Shown piece by piece: positions 36,369-48,778 of a stretch of DNA of 64,000 bases (positions within the stretch are counted from its first letter, which is position 1; every line of letters begins with the position of its first letter). The notes beneath the pieces were generated by a model. It had not been told where the DNA came from. It saw only the letters and a list, made by a program, of their open reading frames with translations, and ran no database searches. Made by a program: the position numbers and the translations under genes. Origin of the DNA: Vitreoscilla sp. (lineage in GTDB: Bacteria > Pseudomonadota > Gammaproteobacteria > Burkholderiales > Neisseriaceae); NCBI GenBank assembly GCA_030150505.1, contig JASLFS010000001.1, forward strand, positions 74,566-138,565. Direction: 5' to 3'.

Positions 36369-37454
36369 ATGAAGAATACGATATTCGCCATTGATGATTT
36401 AAACGTTGATAGCAATACGGCATTAATGACGCCAGCTGAGCTAAAAAGCCAGTTGCCACTTACTGAGACAGCGAGCCAAACAGTGTCTTCTGCTCGTCAA
36501 GTGGTACGGGATATTTTGAATGGCAAAGACCATCGCTTGTTTGTGGTAGTGGGTCCATGCTCAATCCATGATGTTGATGCTGCTTATGAGTATGCTAAGC
36601 GGTTGAAGGAGTTAGCAAGTAAGGTTTCAGATAATCTTTTCTTAATCATGCGTGTTTATTTTGAGAAGCCTCGTACCACAATTGGTTGGAAAGGCTTAAT
36701 TAATGATCCTTATTTGGATGATTCTTTTAAACTTGAGGATGGCTTGAAGATTGGTCGCCAATTGTTATTGAATTTGGCTGAGCAAGGCATTCCAACGGCA
36801 ACTGAAGCTTTGGATCCGATTACTCCGCAATATTTGCAAGATTTAATTAGCTGGTCTGCTATTGGTGCTCGTACAACTGAATCGCAAACTCACCGTGAAA
36901 TGGCTTCCGGATTATCGTCAGCAGTCGGCTTTAAAAATGGCACTGATGGTGGTTTGGAAGTGGCAATCAATGCTTTGCAGTCAGTTGCTAACCCACATCG
37001 CTTTTTGGGGATTAATCAGAAAGGTGAAGTTTCTTTAGTAAAAACCAAAGGGAATGCCTATGGGCATGTTGTTTTACGTGGTGGTAATGGTAAGCCAAAT
37101 TATGATTCAGTGAATGTTGCATTGTGTGAGCAAGCATTGAATAAGGCGAACATCCAGCCCAATATTATGATTGATTGCAGTCATGCCAATTCAAATAAAG
37201 ATCCTGCTTTGCAGCCGTTGGTTTTAGAGAACATTGCTAATCAGATTGCTGATGGTAATCAATCGATTGTGGGTTTAATGATTGAAAGTAATCTCAATTG
37301 GGGTGCGCAATCTATTCCAAATGATTTAAGTGAATTAAAATATGGTGTTTCTGTGACGGATGCTTGTATTGATTGGGATACCACAGAGCAAGCTATATTA
37401 AAGTTAAATCAGAAGCTGAGCACTATTTTGCCCAATAGACAGCGAAATGGTTAG
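36369..37454 (+). CDS. aroG: 3-deoxy-7-phosphoheptulonate synthase (class I DAHP synthase)
   Basis: Condenses PEP with erythrose-4-phosphate, the first step of aromatic amino-acid synthesis. 361 residues from the ATG at 36369. Motifs: VVVGPCSIHDVDAAYEYA, MRVYFEKPRTTIGWKGLINDP in two adjoining parts, GARTTESQTHREMASGLS, and MIDCSHANSNKD with metal-binding His. Feedback type (Phe, Tyr or Trp) cannot be read with certainty. The 27 in-frame codons upstream overlap the zipA terminator and are excluded. Confidence 0.93.
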   Translation: MKNTIFAIDDLNVDSNTALMTPAELKSQLPLTETASQTVSSARQVVRDILNGKDHRLFVVVGPCSIHDVDAAYEYAKRLKELASKVSDNLFLIMRVYFEKPRTTIGWKGLINDPYLDDSFKLEDGLKIGRQLLLNLAEQGIPTATEALDPITPQYLQDLISWSAIGARTTESQTHREMASGLSSAVGFKNGTDGGLEVAINALQSVANPHRFLGINQKGEVSLVKTKGNAYGHVVLRGGNGKPNYDSVNVALCEQALNKANIQPNIMIDCSHANSNKDPALQPLVLENIANQIADGNQSIVGLMIESNLNWGAQSIPNDLSELKYGVSVTDACIDWDTTEQAILKLNQKLSTILPNRQRNG

Positions 37455-37549
37455 TTAATAAAACGCTGGCATTAATGACCAGCGTTTTTCATTGGTATCG
37501 TCTATTTGCAGTTGGGTATCTAGGGTAAAATACGCGATACAGTAATTAA

Positions 37550-39946
<2,397 letters not shown>

Positions 39947-39949
39947 AAA

Positions 39950-40822
39950 ATGATTCAGCCAATTAAAAAAGCCATTTTTCCTGTGGCGGGAATGGGAACA
40001 AGATTTTTACCAGCGACCAAAGCTAGCCCAAAAGAAATGCTTCCTATTGTAGATAAACCGTTGATTCAGTATGCAGTTGAAGAGGCCATTGCTGCTGGTT
40101 GTACTGAAATGGTGTTTATTACTGGCAGAAATAAACGCAGTATTGAGGATCATTTTGATAAGGCATATGAGCTGGAAACTGAATTGGCTTTTCGTAATAA
40201 AGATGCTTTATTAGCCCATGTTAAAGATATTGTACCTAAAAATGTGAGTTGTATTTTTATTCGCCAAGCGGAAGCGTTGGGTTTGGGACATGCTGTTAGT
40301 TGTGCTAAACCGATTGTTGGTGATGAATCATTTGCTGTTGTTTTAGCTGATGACCTTATTGATGCGCCACAAGGTGCATTGTCACAAATGATTGATGTAT
40401 ATGGTTTGGATGGGCACAGTGTGCTGGGGGTAGAAACGGTTGACCCTAGTGAAACAGGCTCATATGGTATTGTGGAAGTAACGGAGGATGGTGGCAAGCA
40501 GCGCATTCATAGTATTGTTGAAAAGCCTCATCCAGATGTTGCACCTTCAAATCTTGCTGTTGTTGGGCGTTATATTTTAACCCCACGAATTTTTGAGATG
40601 ATGCAAAACATGCCCCGTGGTGCTGGCGGTGAGATTCAGTTAACAGATGGCATTGCACGATTGTTAAAGTATGAGCCGGTTTGGGCGCATGCTTTTGAGG
40701 GGGTTCGTTATGACTGCGGTAGTAAGCTAGGTTATTTGGAAGCAACAGTGGCTTATGGTTTGAAGCATCCCGAAGTAGGGGCTGACTTCGCTAAGATTAT
40801 GCAGAATTATGCGAATAAGTAA
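39950..40822 (+). CDS. galU: UTP-glucose-1-phosphate uridylyltransferase
   Basis: Makes UDP-glucose for lipo-oligosaccharide and other glycans. 290 residues. The nucleotide-binding motif [21 protein letters not shown] is at the N-terminus (seen in two overlapping parts), [10 protein letters not shown] is near 124, and [21 protein letters not shown] follows. It starts 3 bases after ligA and is probably cotranscribed with it. Confidence 0.96.
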   Translation: MIQPIKKAIFPVAGMGTRFLPATKASPKEMLPIVDKPLIQYAVEEAIAAGCTEMVFITGRNKRSIEDHFDKAYELETELAFRNKDALLAHVKDIVPKNVSCIFIRQAEALGLGHAVSCAKPIVGDESFAVVLADDLIDAPQGALSQMIDVYGLDGHSVLGVETVDPSETGSYGIVEVTEDGGKQRIHSIVEKPHPDVAPSNLAVVGRYILTPRIFEMMQNMPRGAGGEIQLTDGIARLLKYEPVWAHAFEGVRYDCGSKLGYLEATVAYGLKHPEVGADFAKIMQNYANK

Positions 40823-40827
40823 GTATT

Positions 40828-40856
40828 AAAAAAAGCTGCCTAAGGCAGCTTTTTTT
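40828..40856. terminator. bidirectional terminator between galU and the rhodanese gene
   Basis: GCTGCC and GGCAGC arms around TAA, flanked by a run of As and a run of Ts. Confidence 0.85.
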
Positions 40857-41181
40857 AATACTTAGGAATGGTTGGGTCAATTTGTTTTGACCATTCATCA
40901 ATTCCACCAGTGACATTATACAATTGCTCAAAGCCAGCTCTGGCTAAAAACATTGCGACATTCATGCTTCTAACGCCATGATGACAATAAATAACAATGG
41001 GTTTGTCGTCTGGTAATTCATTATGGCGAAGTGGGATGAAATTCATCGGAATGTGAATGTAGCCATCTATAGAAGCATAGTTAACTTCATCATCTTCACG
41101 AACATCCAGTAAAACAAATGCACGATTGTCTGCTCGCCATTGAGCAAGCTCAGTAACGGTTAAGTTTTGGATAGCTGACAT
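40855..41181 (-). CDS. rhodanese-like domain protein (single domain)
   Basis: A 108-residue cytoplasmic sulfurtransferase-type protein. The active-site loop is YCHHGVRS with Cys66. Conserved LLDVREDDEVNYASIDGYIHIP and GFEQLYNVTGGIDEWS (each in parts) identify the family. The donor and acceptor are unknown. It follows the methyltransferase gene by 5 bases, so the two form an operon. Confidence 0.88.
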   Translation of the reverse strand: MSAIQNLTVTELAQWRADNRAFVLLDVREDDEVNYASIDGYIHIPMNFIPLRHNELPDDKPIVIYCHHGVRSMNVAMFLARAGFEQLYNVTGGIDEWSKQIDPTIPKY

Positions 41182-41186
41182 GATTA

Positions 41187-41837
41187 TTAGAATTCAAAAG
41201 CAGCGTTGGCTTGCTTGCTAACTAATAATGGGGCATCTGTTTCAAATAAAGTTGTTTCGTTGAAAGAATTGCCAGAGCGAACAATCAATACAGCTTTCAT
41301 TGGGAAGGTGTTATTGATAATGGCAATGAGTTTGCCGCCATCTGTTAATTGTTCTTTTAAACTGTTACTAATTGCAGGAATGGCACCGCCAATAATAATT
41401 GCATCATATGGGGCTTGTTCAGAAACACCATGTAAACCATCGCAAATAGCGTAACTGATATTGCTTAGCTCGCAGCTGTTTAGAGCATCACGTGCAGTAT
41501 TTTGCTGTGTTTGGTCAATATCAACTGTTAAAACTTGTTGAGATAACAGGCTTAGAATAGCTGTTCCGTAACCTGATCCAGTGCCAACTTCTAATACTTT
41601 GGTTTGTTTAGTTAATTCTAATGCTTGAATCATTTTTGCTAGAACTCTAGGCTCTAGCATTTTGCCACCATTGGCTAATGGTAATTTTTCGTCGGCATAA
41701 GCGATATTTTGATGCTGTGTTTGCACAAAACGTTCACGTGGAATCTCAGATAAGGCGTCCAATAAGTCAAAGTCTAAAACATCCCAAGGGCGGATTTGTT
41801 GTTCAACCATATTAAAACGTGCTTTTGCGAAATCCAT
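41187..41837 (-). CDS. protein-L-isoaspartate O-methyltransferase family protein
   Basis: A 216-residue SAM-dependent methyltransferase. The SAM motif VLEVGTGSGYGTAILS is near 80-95. The N-terminal MVEQQIRPWDVLD, the IPRERFV segment and KMLEPRVLAKMIQAL match the PIMT-like branch common in betaproteobacteria next to a rhodanese gene. Repair of isoaspartyl proteins is the family activity, though this branch is divergent and the target may differ. Confidence 0.83.
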   Translation of the reverse strand: MDFAKARFNMVEQQIRPWDVLDFDLLDALSEIPRERFVQTQHQNIAYADEKLPLANGGKMLEPRVLAKMIQALELTKQTKVLEVGTGSGYGTAILSLLSQQVLTVDIDQTQQNTARDALNSCELSNISYAICDGLHGVSEQAPYDAIIIGGAIPAISNSLKEQLTDGGKLIAIINNTFPMKAVLIVRSGNSFNETTLFETDAPLLVSKQANAAFEF

Positions 41838-41855
41838 GTTAACTCCATTCGATTA

Positions 41856-41880
41856 GCGCTCAATGTTTAATTTTGAGCGC
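41856..41880. terminator. hairpin between the PiT gene and the methyltransferase gene
   Basis: GCGCTCAA and TTGAGCGC arms around 9 bases, without a T run on the minus strand. A weak terminator or processing hairpin downstream of the phosphate transporter gene. Confidence 0.4.
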
Positions 41881-41941
41881 CATTTAAAAATAATTAATAG
41901 ATCAAATTATCCCATAATTTATGGATAAATGCTCATGTTGC

Positions 41942-43411
41942 TTAGCCAAAAATAAAATGGAACACAGCAAATAACCCACCAGATAGTATCATGGCGATTG
42001 GGAAGGTAAATAACCATGCCAATAAAATATTACGAATAGTTACCCATTGTAGGCCAGATTTGTTAGCAACAGCAGTACCTGCAACCGCACTAGATAGAAT
42101 TTGCGTTGTTGATACAGGTAGGCCAAATAAGTTGGCGCTGGCAATGCCAAGAGCTGTTGTCATTTGAGCACTTACACCTTGTGCGTAGGTCATGTGCGAT
42201 TTACCAATGCCTTCGCCAACTGTTTTAACCACACGCTTCCAGCCAACCATAGTGCCTAAGCCTAATGCTGAAGCAATGGCAATAATCACCCAAACTGGGG
42301 CATATTCAATAGGTAAACTAAAATCTTGCTGTAAGCTATTTAAATATTGTTTTTGTTCATGAGTTGTGACTGGGAAAGTCGCTACTTTTTTTGCTGTATT
42401 TTCTAAGCACAATAAATGTGAGCGAACTAACCAGCGCTCATGCTCACTAAGTTGTGAGATGGTTTTGCTATGTGGCAATAGTTTTTGAATTTCTTGAGCA
42501 TGCAGTTTGGTATCACTTGCTTGGCAATGAACAGAATTTGAATTAGGGTCCGCTACTGTTGGTGCAGGCAAATAAGGGGCAAAGCTCTGTTGATTTTCTT
42601 GCATAAAGCGATCTAGTTGAACTGATGCTGTAACAGAGCGTTCAAGCTGGTATTGATTGCTATTAACATTGATTAAAAAATGACCAGGAATAATGCAGAT
42701 TAAAATCAGCATTACTAAGCCAACACCTTTTTGCCCATCATTTGAACCGTGAGCAAAGCTGACGCCCATGGCTGATAAAATTAGCATGAAGCGAGTCCAA
42801 AATGGAGGGTGTTTTTTTCCACGTACACCAGAGCGAAGATAGGGTGTTTGATGGATGTTCGCGGTAGGAAATAGCTGGCGCAATAGTGATAGCGTGATGA
42901 ATGCTAAAATAAAGCCTGCTAATGGTGAAAATAGCAAAGAGGCACCAACATCCATGGCTTTGCTCCAGTTTACGCCATCTTTCCATGATTGATCACTGAA
43001 AAGAGCATTGACAACCCCTACGCCAATAATCGAACCGATCAATGTATGAGAGCTTGATGCAGGTAAGCCAAAGTACCAAGTACCAAGGTTCCAGATAATT
43101 GCACCAAGCAGCAGAGCAAAAATCATGGAGATGAGTAGCTTGCTATCACCAGAAGCCAGTAAGTCAACAGGCAATAAATTTACAATGGCATAAGCCACTG
43201 CCAAACCTCCAGTAACAACACCTAGAAAGTTAAAAATGCCAGATGCTATAACGGCATGAGTTGGTTTCATAGATTGCGTGTAAATGACTGTTGCAATCGC
43301 ATTGGCAGTATCATGAAAACCATTAATGAATTCAAAGAATAAAACCAAAAATAATGATAAAAACAATAGTACACCAAGGCTTGGTGTCAGGTTTGATAAT
43401 ATGTCCAGCAT
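41942..43411 (-). CDS. PiT family inorganic phosphate transporter
   Basis: A low-affinity phosphate permease of the inner membrane, 489 residues with about ten helices. The repeated PiT signatures are FFEFINGFHDTANAIATVIY near 25-44 and VSAQMTTALGIASANLFGLPVSTT in the C-terminal half. A hydrophilic loop of about 110 residues with three Cys lies between them. The neighbouring pstSCAB operon codes for the high-affinity system, so both phosphate routes sit together. No PhoU-like protein accompanies it. Confidence 0.92.
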   Translation of the reverse strand: MLDILSNLTPSLGVLLFLSLFLVLFFEFINGFHDTANAIATVIYTQSMKPTHAVIASGIFNFLGVVTGGLAVAYAIVNLLPVDLLASGDSKLLISMIFALLLGAIIWNLGTWYFGLPASSSHTLIGSIIGVGVVNALFSDQSWKDGVNWSKAMDVGASLLFSPLAGFILAFITLSLLRQLFPTANIHQTPYLRSGVRGKKHPPFWTRFMLILSAMGVSFAHGSNDGQKGVGLVMLILICIIPGHFLINVNSNQYQLERSVTASVQLDRFMQENQQSFAPYLPAPTVADPNSNSVHCQASDTKLHAQEIQKLLPHSKTISQLSEHERWLVRSHLLCLENTAKKVATFPVTTHEQKQYLNSLQQDFSLPIEYAPVWVIIAIASALGLGTMVGWKRVVKTVGEGIGKSHMTYAQGVSAQMTTALGIASANLFGLPVSTTQILSSAVAGTAVANKSGLQWVTIRNILLAWLFTFPIAMILSGGLFAVFHFIFG

Positions 43412-43523
43412 GGTCGCTTAACTAAATAATGGAAGAAAAATCCTAAACCGTGATTGTTAAACCTATTGGAGATTCCGTCAAGGTTAATTCACGATATCTT
43501 TCTTTGTTTGATAAAAATGAAAA

Positions 43524-43556
43524 GTTCAGGGAGCCTCTTTTTAGGCTTCCCTGAAC
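43524..43556. terminator. terminator after pstB, with variant uptake sequence
   Basis: GTTCAGGGAGCCT pairs with AGGCTTCCCTGAAC with one small internal loop. On the minus strand it is followed by TTTTCATTTTT. The left arm is the complement of AGGCTCCCTGAA, one base from the main uptake sequence. Confidence 0.75.
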
Positions 43557-43586
43557 CAATTCACGTAGTTTTTTGGTAATGTAAAA

Positions 43587-44342
43587 TTAGCCAAATTTCC
43601 CTGTAATGTAGTCTTCTGTGGTTTTTTGTTTTGGAGCAGTAAAAATATCTTTTGTGTCTCCAATTTCGACTAATTCACCTAAATACATATAAGCAGTAAT
43701 ATCTGATACGCGCGCTGCTTGTTGCATATTATGCGTTACCATCACAATGGTGTAATCTTCTTTGAGCTCTGTTACTAGCTCCTCAATATGTGCTGTTGAA
43801 ATGGGATCAAGTGCGCTAGTTGGTTCATCAAGCAAGACAACTTCTGGTTTAGCTGCAATAGCACGAGCAATGCATAATCGTTGTTGTTGCCCTCCAGAGA
43901 GAGATTGCCCTGATTGTTTTAGCTTATCTTTGACTTCATTCCAAAGCGCTGCTTTTTTAAGAGCCCACTCAACACGATCATCTAATTCACTTCTACTTAG
44001 TTTTTCGTATAACTTTACGCCAAATGTGACATTGTCGTAAATTGACATTGGAAATGGTGTTGGTTTTTGAAAGACCATACCGACTTTATTGCGCAGTAAA
44101 TTAAGATCAATACTTTTCTCTAATATGTTATTGCCATCTAATAAAATCTGACCTTCTGCTCGCATTCCGTTGTATAAATCATACATACGATTAAATGTGC
44201 GTAGCAAAGTTGATTTGCCACATCCTGATGGACCAATAAATGCGGTTACTTTTTTAGTTTGAATATTTAAGTTAATGTTTTTTAGTGCATGAAATTGACC
44301 ATAATAAAAATTAAAGTCTTTAACAGAAATTTTGTTATCCAT
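43587..44342 (-). CDS. pstB: phosphate ABC transporter ATP-binding protein PstB
   Basis: The ATPase of the high-affinity phosphate importer. 251 residues. Walker [10 protein letters not shown] near 36-44, Q-loop [11 protein letters not shown], signature LSGGQQQR near 147, Walker [15 protein letters not shown]-loop MVTHN. It is the last gene of pstS-C-A-B. No phoU follows; instead a terminator and then the PiT gene. Confidence 0.97.
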   Translation of the reverse strand: MDNKISVKDFNFYYGQFHALKNINLNIQTKKVTAFIGPSGCGKSTLLRTFNRMYDLYNGMRAEGQILLDGNNILEKSIDLNLLRNKVGMVFQKPTPFPMSIYDNVTFGVKLYEKLSRSELDDRVEWALKKAALWNEVKDKLKQSGQSLSGGQQQRLCIARAIAAKPEVVLLDEPTSALDPISTAHIEELVTELKEDYTIVMVTHNMQQAARVSDITAYMYLGELVEIGDTKDIFTAPKQKTTEDYITGKFG

Positions 44343-44372
44343 ATGTTTTTGTCTGCCTATGATGCAATAATT

Positions 44373-45224
44373 TTAATGATTCTGCGCGGAGCTTTTGCTT
44401 AAAAAACGCGCCACAATATTCGTAATGAGTACAGTTAAAGTAATTAATAATGCTGCGCCCCAAGCTAGGCGGTGCCAATCGTTATACGGGCTCATGGCAA
44501 ATTGCAAAATCATATTGGGTAAGTTTGCCATGGGCTCATTAAGATTGGTGCTATAAAACTGATTATTCAAAGCAGTAAATAATAATGGCGCTGTTTCACC
44601 TGATATTCGGGCAAATGCCAATAAAATGCCCGTTAATACACCAGTCTTTGCTGCTCGTAACGTTACCATGCTAACCAGCTTCCATTTTGGGGTGCCTAAT
44701 GCATAAGCAGCTTCTCGTAATGTATTAGGAACAAGCTTTAACATATTTTCTGTTGTGCGAATAACGACAGGAATCACCAGTAATGACAATGCCAAAGAAC
44801 CCGCCCAGCCAGAAAAATGCCCTTGAGTGACAACAAAAATCTCATAAATAAACAAGCCAATGACGATAGAAGGAGCTGATAATAAAATGTCATTAATGAA
44901 GCGAGTTGTTTTTGCCAACCAACTATTTTGACTAAATTCAGCTAAGTAAATTCCAGCCATAATCCCAATAGGCGTGCCGATTAGCAAGCCGAAAAGTGTA
45001 ATATACACGCTGCCAATAATGGCATTTCGAATGCCTCCTTCAGAACCTGGTGGAGGTGTATCCATTGTATAAGTGCTGATTGAAACCAAAGCATCGAAGC
45101 CTTGGCTAAATAAAGTCCATAAAATCCAACTGAGCCAAAATAAGCCAAAGGCCATGGTTAATACAGATGCAACAACATTAAATTGATTGATTAATCGTCT
45201 ACGACGATAAATTTGCTGGTTCAT
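44373..45224 (-). CDS. pstA: phosphate ABC transporter permease PstA
   Basis: An inner-membrane permease, 283 residues with six helices. The EAA-type loop [21 protein letters not shown] near 167-187 contacts PstB, and [11 protein letters not shown] follows. It lies 18 bases after pstC and 30 before pstB. Confidence 0.95.
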   Translation of the reverse strand: MNQQIYRRRRLINQFNVVASVLTMAFGLFWLSWILWTLFSQGFDALVSISTYTMDTPPPGSEGGIRNAIIGSVYITLFGLLIGTPIGIMAGIYLAEFSQNSWLAKTTRFINDILLSAPSIVIGLFIYEIFVVTQGHFSGWAGSLALSLLVIPVVIRTTENMLKLVPNTLREAAYALGTPKWKLVSMVTLRAAKTGVLTGILLAFARISGETAPLLFTALNNQFYSTNLNEPMANLPNMILQFAMSPYNDWHRLAWGAALLITLTVLITNIVARFLSKSSAQNH

Positions 45225-45242
45225 TGTTATTTCCTTTCTGAA

Positions 45243-46199
45243 TCAACCTTCATTCTTTTGCATACGAAGTAGCATGATTTTTGAGATACATAACACAATA
45301 AAGGTGATTAAAAATAATAATAAACCTAGGTAAAGCAGCGAAGATAAATGCTGTGGATCCACAGCTTCTGCAAACTCATTGGCCAGTGCTGAAGTAATCG
45401 ATACGCCAGAGCTAAATAAACCAGTGCTGATATTAAAAGTATTACCAATAACAAAGGTGATTGCCATTGTTTCGCCCAAGGCACGCCCTAATCCAAGAAT
45501 AATTCCGCCAATAACACCTACTTTTGTATAAGGAAGCACCACATAGCGAATGACTTCCCAAGTAGTAGAACCTAGGCCATAAGCAGATTCTTTTAGTAAT
45601 GTTGGCGTGACAGCAAAAACATCGCGCATTACAGAAGCGATAAAAGGAATAATCATAATGGCTAAAATGAGTGAGGCAGTAAATAAGCCAATGCCCATTG
45701 GTGCGCCTTGAAATAGTGCGCCAATAACGGGAATAGGGCCAACATTGTCAATTAACCATGGTTGAATGTGATCTGCAAAAAATGGCGCAAACACAAACAA
45801 TCCCCACATGCCATAAATAATAGATGGAATGCCAGCCAGCAGCTCAATTGCTATTCCCAAGGGGCGACGTAACCATAAGGGACTTAATTCTGTTAAAAAA
45901 ATGGCAATACCAAAGCTCACAGGTACAGCAATCAATAAAGCTATAAAAGATGTGACCAATGTGCCATAAATAGGAGCCAGTGCGCCATATTGACCAGCAA
46001 CAGGGTCCCATTCGGAGCTGGTAAAAAATCCCCAACCAAAGGTTTTCATACTTGGAATAGAACCAATGATTAAGGAGATAATAATACCAATAAGGCTAGC
46101 CAATACCACGAAGGCGAATAGTTTGGTGGTATTAACAAATAGCCAATCTATTTTTTGTTGGTTCGCAAGCTTTTTTTGTAAAGAATTCATGCTTTGCAC
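45243..46199 (-). CDS. pstC: phosphate ABC transporter permease PstC
   Basis: An inner-membrane permease, 318 residues with about six helices. The coupling loop [21 protein letters not shown] is near 201-221, [15 protein letters not shown] near 245, and the N-terminal [19 protein letters not shown] is typical. It is separated from pstS by a 68-base interval holding a large hairpin. Confidence 0.95.
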   Translation of the reverse strand: MQSMNSLQKKLANQQKIDWLFVNTTKLFAFVVLASLIGIIISLIIGSIPSMKTFGWGFFTSSEWDPVAGQYGALAPIYGTLVTSFIALLIAVPVSFGIAIFLTELSPLWLRRPLGIAIELLAGIPSIIYGMWGLFVFAPFFADHIQPWLIDNVGPIPVIGALFQGAPMGIGLFTASLILAIMIIPFIASVMRDVFAVTPTLLKESAYGLGSTTWEVIRYVVLPYTKVGVIGGIILGLGRALGETMAITFVIGNTFNISTGLFSSGVSITSALANEFAEAVDPQHLSSLLYLGLLLFLITFIVLCISKIMLLRMQKNEG

Positions 46200-46220
46200 A
46201 ATCCTTAAATTCTAAAATAT

Positions 46221-46257
46221 TAAAGCGATAATTCAAGAGTACTGAATTATCACTTTA
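46221..46257 (-). promoter_or_regulatory. intercistronic hairpin between pstS and pstC
   Basis: TAAAGCGATAATTCA and TGAATTATCACTTTA pair over 15 bases with one mismatch around a 7-base loop. There is no U run downstream on the minus strand, so it looks like an mRNA-processing or partial-termination element. It would keep PstS more abundant than the permease. Confidence 0.55.
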
Positions 46258-46267
46258 ATTATTTATA

Positions 46268-47368
46268 TTAATAAATCGCTTTTCCATCTGCATCTACAAC
46301 TTGTTTCCAGCTTTCGCGGATGATGTTTTTTGCAGATTCTGGTAATGGAACGTAATCAAGTTTCGTTGCCGCGTCATCACCCGTTTTGTATGCCCAATCA
46401 AAGAAAGATAAAGCGGCTTTGGCTTGGTTTGGATTGGCAGGTTGTTTATGTAGCAAAATAAATGTCGCTGCAGCGATTGGCCATGCATTTTCATCATCTT
46501 GGTTCGTTAGGATTAACTTAAAGCCAGGAGCGGTTGCCCAATCAGCATTTGCAGCAGCTGCAAATGTTTCTTGTGAAGGTTGAACGACTTTGCCCGCTTT
46601 GTTGACTAGGCTTGTATGCGACATATTGTTTTGCTTGGCATAAGCGTATTCAACGTAGCCAATTGAGTTTTTGACACGATTGACATAAGTTGCAACGCCT
46701 TCATTTCCTTTGCCTGCTGTGCCTGAGTCAGCTGTTGGCCATTTAACTGAGTTAGCGGCGCCAACTGTTTTTTCCCAGTCAGGAGATACTTTGCTTAAGT
46801 AATTGGTAAAGTTAAAGCTAGTACCTGAGCCGTCTGAACGGAACACTGTCGTAATAGGAGCATCTGGTAATTGAAGATTTGGATTCAAAGCCTTGATGGC
46901 AGCATCATTCCAATTTTTAATTTTACCTAAATAAATGTTGGCTAATATTTCACCTGTTAAATTCAATTCTCCCGGTTTAATACCATCAATGTTGACGATT
47001 GGCACAACGCCACCAATAACCATTGGGAATTGAATTAAGCCTTCTTTGTCTAGTTCTTCTTTATCTAGTGGTGCATCTGTTGCGCCAAAATCAACTGTTT
47101 TAGCAATAATTTGTTTTACGCCGCCACTTGAGCCAATGGATTGGTAATTAATTTGACCTTGTGTTTTGGCTTGAAATTCTTGTGCCCATTGAGCGTAAAT
47201 TGGCTGAGGGAAAGATGCACCAGCACCAGTGACTTTAATAATCTCAGAGCTTGGAGCGCTAGCAGAATCATTTGCAGCAGAACCGCTTGTTTGATTCGAC
47301 TCACCAGAGCAAGCTGCCAATAAAGCTAATCCACTAGCAATAACAAGTGAAGAAAGACGTAATCGCAT
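46268..47368 (-). CDS. pstS: phosphate-binding protein PstS
   Basis: A periplasmic substrate-binding protein of the Pst importer, 366 residues. The signal ends in a lipobox (LALLAAC, Cys20), so it is a lipoprotein, followed by a Ser/Ala-rich spacer. The phosphate-binding segments ITGAGASFPQPIYAQW-like (TGAGASFPQPIYAQW near 48-62), RSDGSGTSFNFTNYL and GTAGKGNEGVATYV are all present. TTGGAG precedes the ATG. A Pho box and -10 box lie upstream, so induction under phosphate starvation is expected. Confidence 0.96.
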   Translation of the reverse strand: MRLRLSSLVIASGLALLAACSGESNQTSGSAANDSASAPSSEIIKVTGAGASFPQPIYAQWAQEFQAKTQGQINYQSIGSSGGVKQIIAKTVDFGATDAPLDKEELDKEGLIQFPMVIGGVVPIVNIDGIKPGELNLTGEILANIYLGKIKNWNDAAIKALNPNLQLPDAPITTVFRSDGSGTSFNFTNYLSKVSPDWEKTVGAANSVKWPTADSGTAGKGNEGVATYVNRVKNSIGYVEYAYAKQNNMSHTSLVNKAGKVVQPSQETFAAAANADWATAPGFKLILTNQDDENAWPIAAATFILLHKQPANPNQAKAALSFFDWAYKTGDDAATKLDYVPLPESAKNIIRESWKQVVDADGKAIY

Positions 47369-47423
47369 AAGTAAACTCCAAAAGGATAGGTTATTTTTTT
47401 GATATAGTGCAATGATGATATGA

Positions 47424-47457
47424 ATTGTAGTGACGAATTATTTCAGCTTTGTGACAA
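47424..47457 (-). promoter_or_regulatory. Pho box and promoter of pstSCAB
   Basis: On the minus strand TTGTCAC-AAAG-CTGAAAT (47457-47440) gives two 7-base half-sites spaced 11 bases apart, each matching CTGTCAT at 5 of 7. A -10 box TACAAT (47429-47424) follows after exactly 10 bases, the geometry of PhoB-activated promoters, in which the Pho box replaces the -35. Confidence 0.65.
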
Positions 47458-47601
47458 GCTGTAATAATTCATAAGTGAGTGAGCAATTAGTGGTGGCTGA
47501 GTTGTTAAGGGCTAAGTTTTGGATGATTGCCATCTGAGTCAGAGGTCAAGGGTTTAAAGGTAGTGATGAGTGCAGCTAATTGAAATTTTGATTAAATAGC
47601 A

Positions 47602-47629
47602 CTGACTTTTTATGTATTTATTGTAGAAT
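47602..47629 (+). promoter_or_regulatory. likely promoter of tpiA
   Basis: CTGACT (47602-47607) and TAGAAT (47624-47629) with 16-base spacing lie 42 bases before the ATG. Apart from this and the pstS promoter, the 303-base interval 47369-47671 shows nothing else. Confidence 0.5.
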
Positions 47630-47671
47630 GGCAGCCATTTTAGAGATTGATGATATTAAGAGGGTATGATT

Positions 47672-48415
47672 ATGTGGCAAAAGAAATGGGTAATGGGTAA
47701 TTGGAAGATGAATGGCAGCATTGCTAATAATTCAGCTTTGCTCAATGATTTGTTGGCAGAAAATATTCCTGAAAATGTGTATGTTGGTTTGGCTGTGCCA
47801 TCTGTTTATATTCAACCAACAGCTGCAATATTAGAAAATAGTGCTATTCAGTGTGGTGCGGAAGATGTGAGTATGTTTGCACAGGATGGCGCATATACTG
47901 GAGAAGTTAGTGCCAGAATGTTAAGCGATGTTGGTGCGCAGTTTGTATTGGTTGGGCATTCGGAGCGAAGACAGTATTTTAAAGAAAGCAATGAGTGCTT
48001 ATTAAATAAAATGAATCATGCACATCAAGCCAATTTAATTCCTATTTTGTGTATTGGTGAAAGCTTAACTGAGCGCCAAAGTGGACAAGAGCAAAGCATT
48101 ATTGCAGCTCAATTGCAGTTGTTGAAAGAATATCAAGGTAGCAAACAAATAGCAGTGGCATATGAGCCAGTATGGGCGATTGGCACTGGCGAAGTGGCTA
48201 GTACAGAGCAAATTCGCCACATGCATGCTTTTATTAAAGAGCAAATATTGTCACTAATTGGTGAAGATGTTACAATTCGCATCCTTTATGGCGGTAGCGT
48301 AAACGCAAATAATGCCGCTCAGATATTAAAAATAGAACATGTACATGGCGCATTGGTAGGCGGGGCATCTCTACAATGTGCGGGATTTTCCCAAATTATT
48401 CAGGATGCTCAGTAA
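47672..48415 (+). CDS. tpiA: triosephosphate isomerase
   Basis: Interconverts dihydroxyacetone phosphate and glyceraldehyde-3-phosphate. 247 residues. Motifs: WVMGNWKMNGS with substrate-binding Asn and Lys, catalytic His in VGHSERR, catalytic Glu in VAYEPVWAIGTG, and YGGSVNANN. I chose the second ATG (MWQKKW) because AGAGGG is 7 bases upstream of it. The first ATG, two codons earlier, is too close. It is followed by secG after 12 bases. Confidence 0.96.
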   Translation: MWQKKWVMGNWKMNGSIANNSALLNDLLAENIPENVYVGLAVPSVYIQPTAAILENSAIQCGAEDVSMFAQDGAYTGEVSARMLSDVGAQFVLVGHSERRQYFKESNECLLNKMNHAHQANLIPILCIGESLTERQSGQEQSIIAAQLQLLKEYQGSKQIAVAYEPVWAIGTGEVASTEQIRHMHAFIKEQILSLIGEDVTIRILYGGSVNANNAAQILKIEHVHGALVGGASLQCAGFSQIIQDAQ

Positions 48416-48427
48416 AGTAAAAAGACC

Positions 48428-48766
48428 ATGGAAGCATTTAAAACAGCGCTTTGGATTATTAATGTATTTTCTGCTTTGGCAGTCATTGTTTTGGTGTTGA
48501 TGCAGCAAGGCAAGGGTGCGGATGCAGGTGCAGCTTTTGGATCAGGTAGTGCACAAGGTGTATTTGGCTCTGCTGGTTCAGCAAGCTTCTTGAGTAGAGG
48601 CACTGCAGTAGCGGCGACCATTTTCTTCGCTACTTGTTTAGGTTTAGGTTATGTGTCGACCAATAAATCATCTCAGTTTGATTTTGAGGCGCAGCCAGTG
48701 CAAACACAGCAATCAGCTCCAGCAACGGAACAGCCTAGTACTAATGGTGCTGTTTTGCCAGAGTAA
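48428..48766 (+). CDS. secG: protein-export membrane protein SecG
   Basis: A subunit of the SecYEG translocon, 112 residues. Two membrane helices (about 5-25 and 53-73) frame the conserved VLVLMQQGKGADAGAAFGSG and FGSAGSASFLSRGT. The C-terminal tail is Gln/Pro/Thr-rich. The order tpiA-secG-tRNA-Leu-nuoA is the one known from Neisseria. Confidence 0.95.
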   Translation: MEAFKTALWIINVFSALAVIVLVLMQQGKGADAGAAFGSGSAQGVFGSAGSASFLSRGTAVAATIFFATCLGLGYVSTNKSSQFDFEAQPVQTQQSAPATEQPSTNGAVLPE

Positions 48767-48778
48767 TAAATTATTTGA

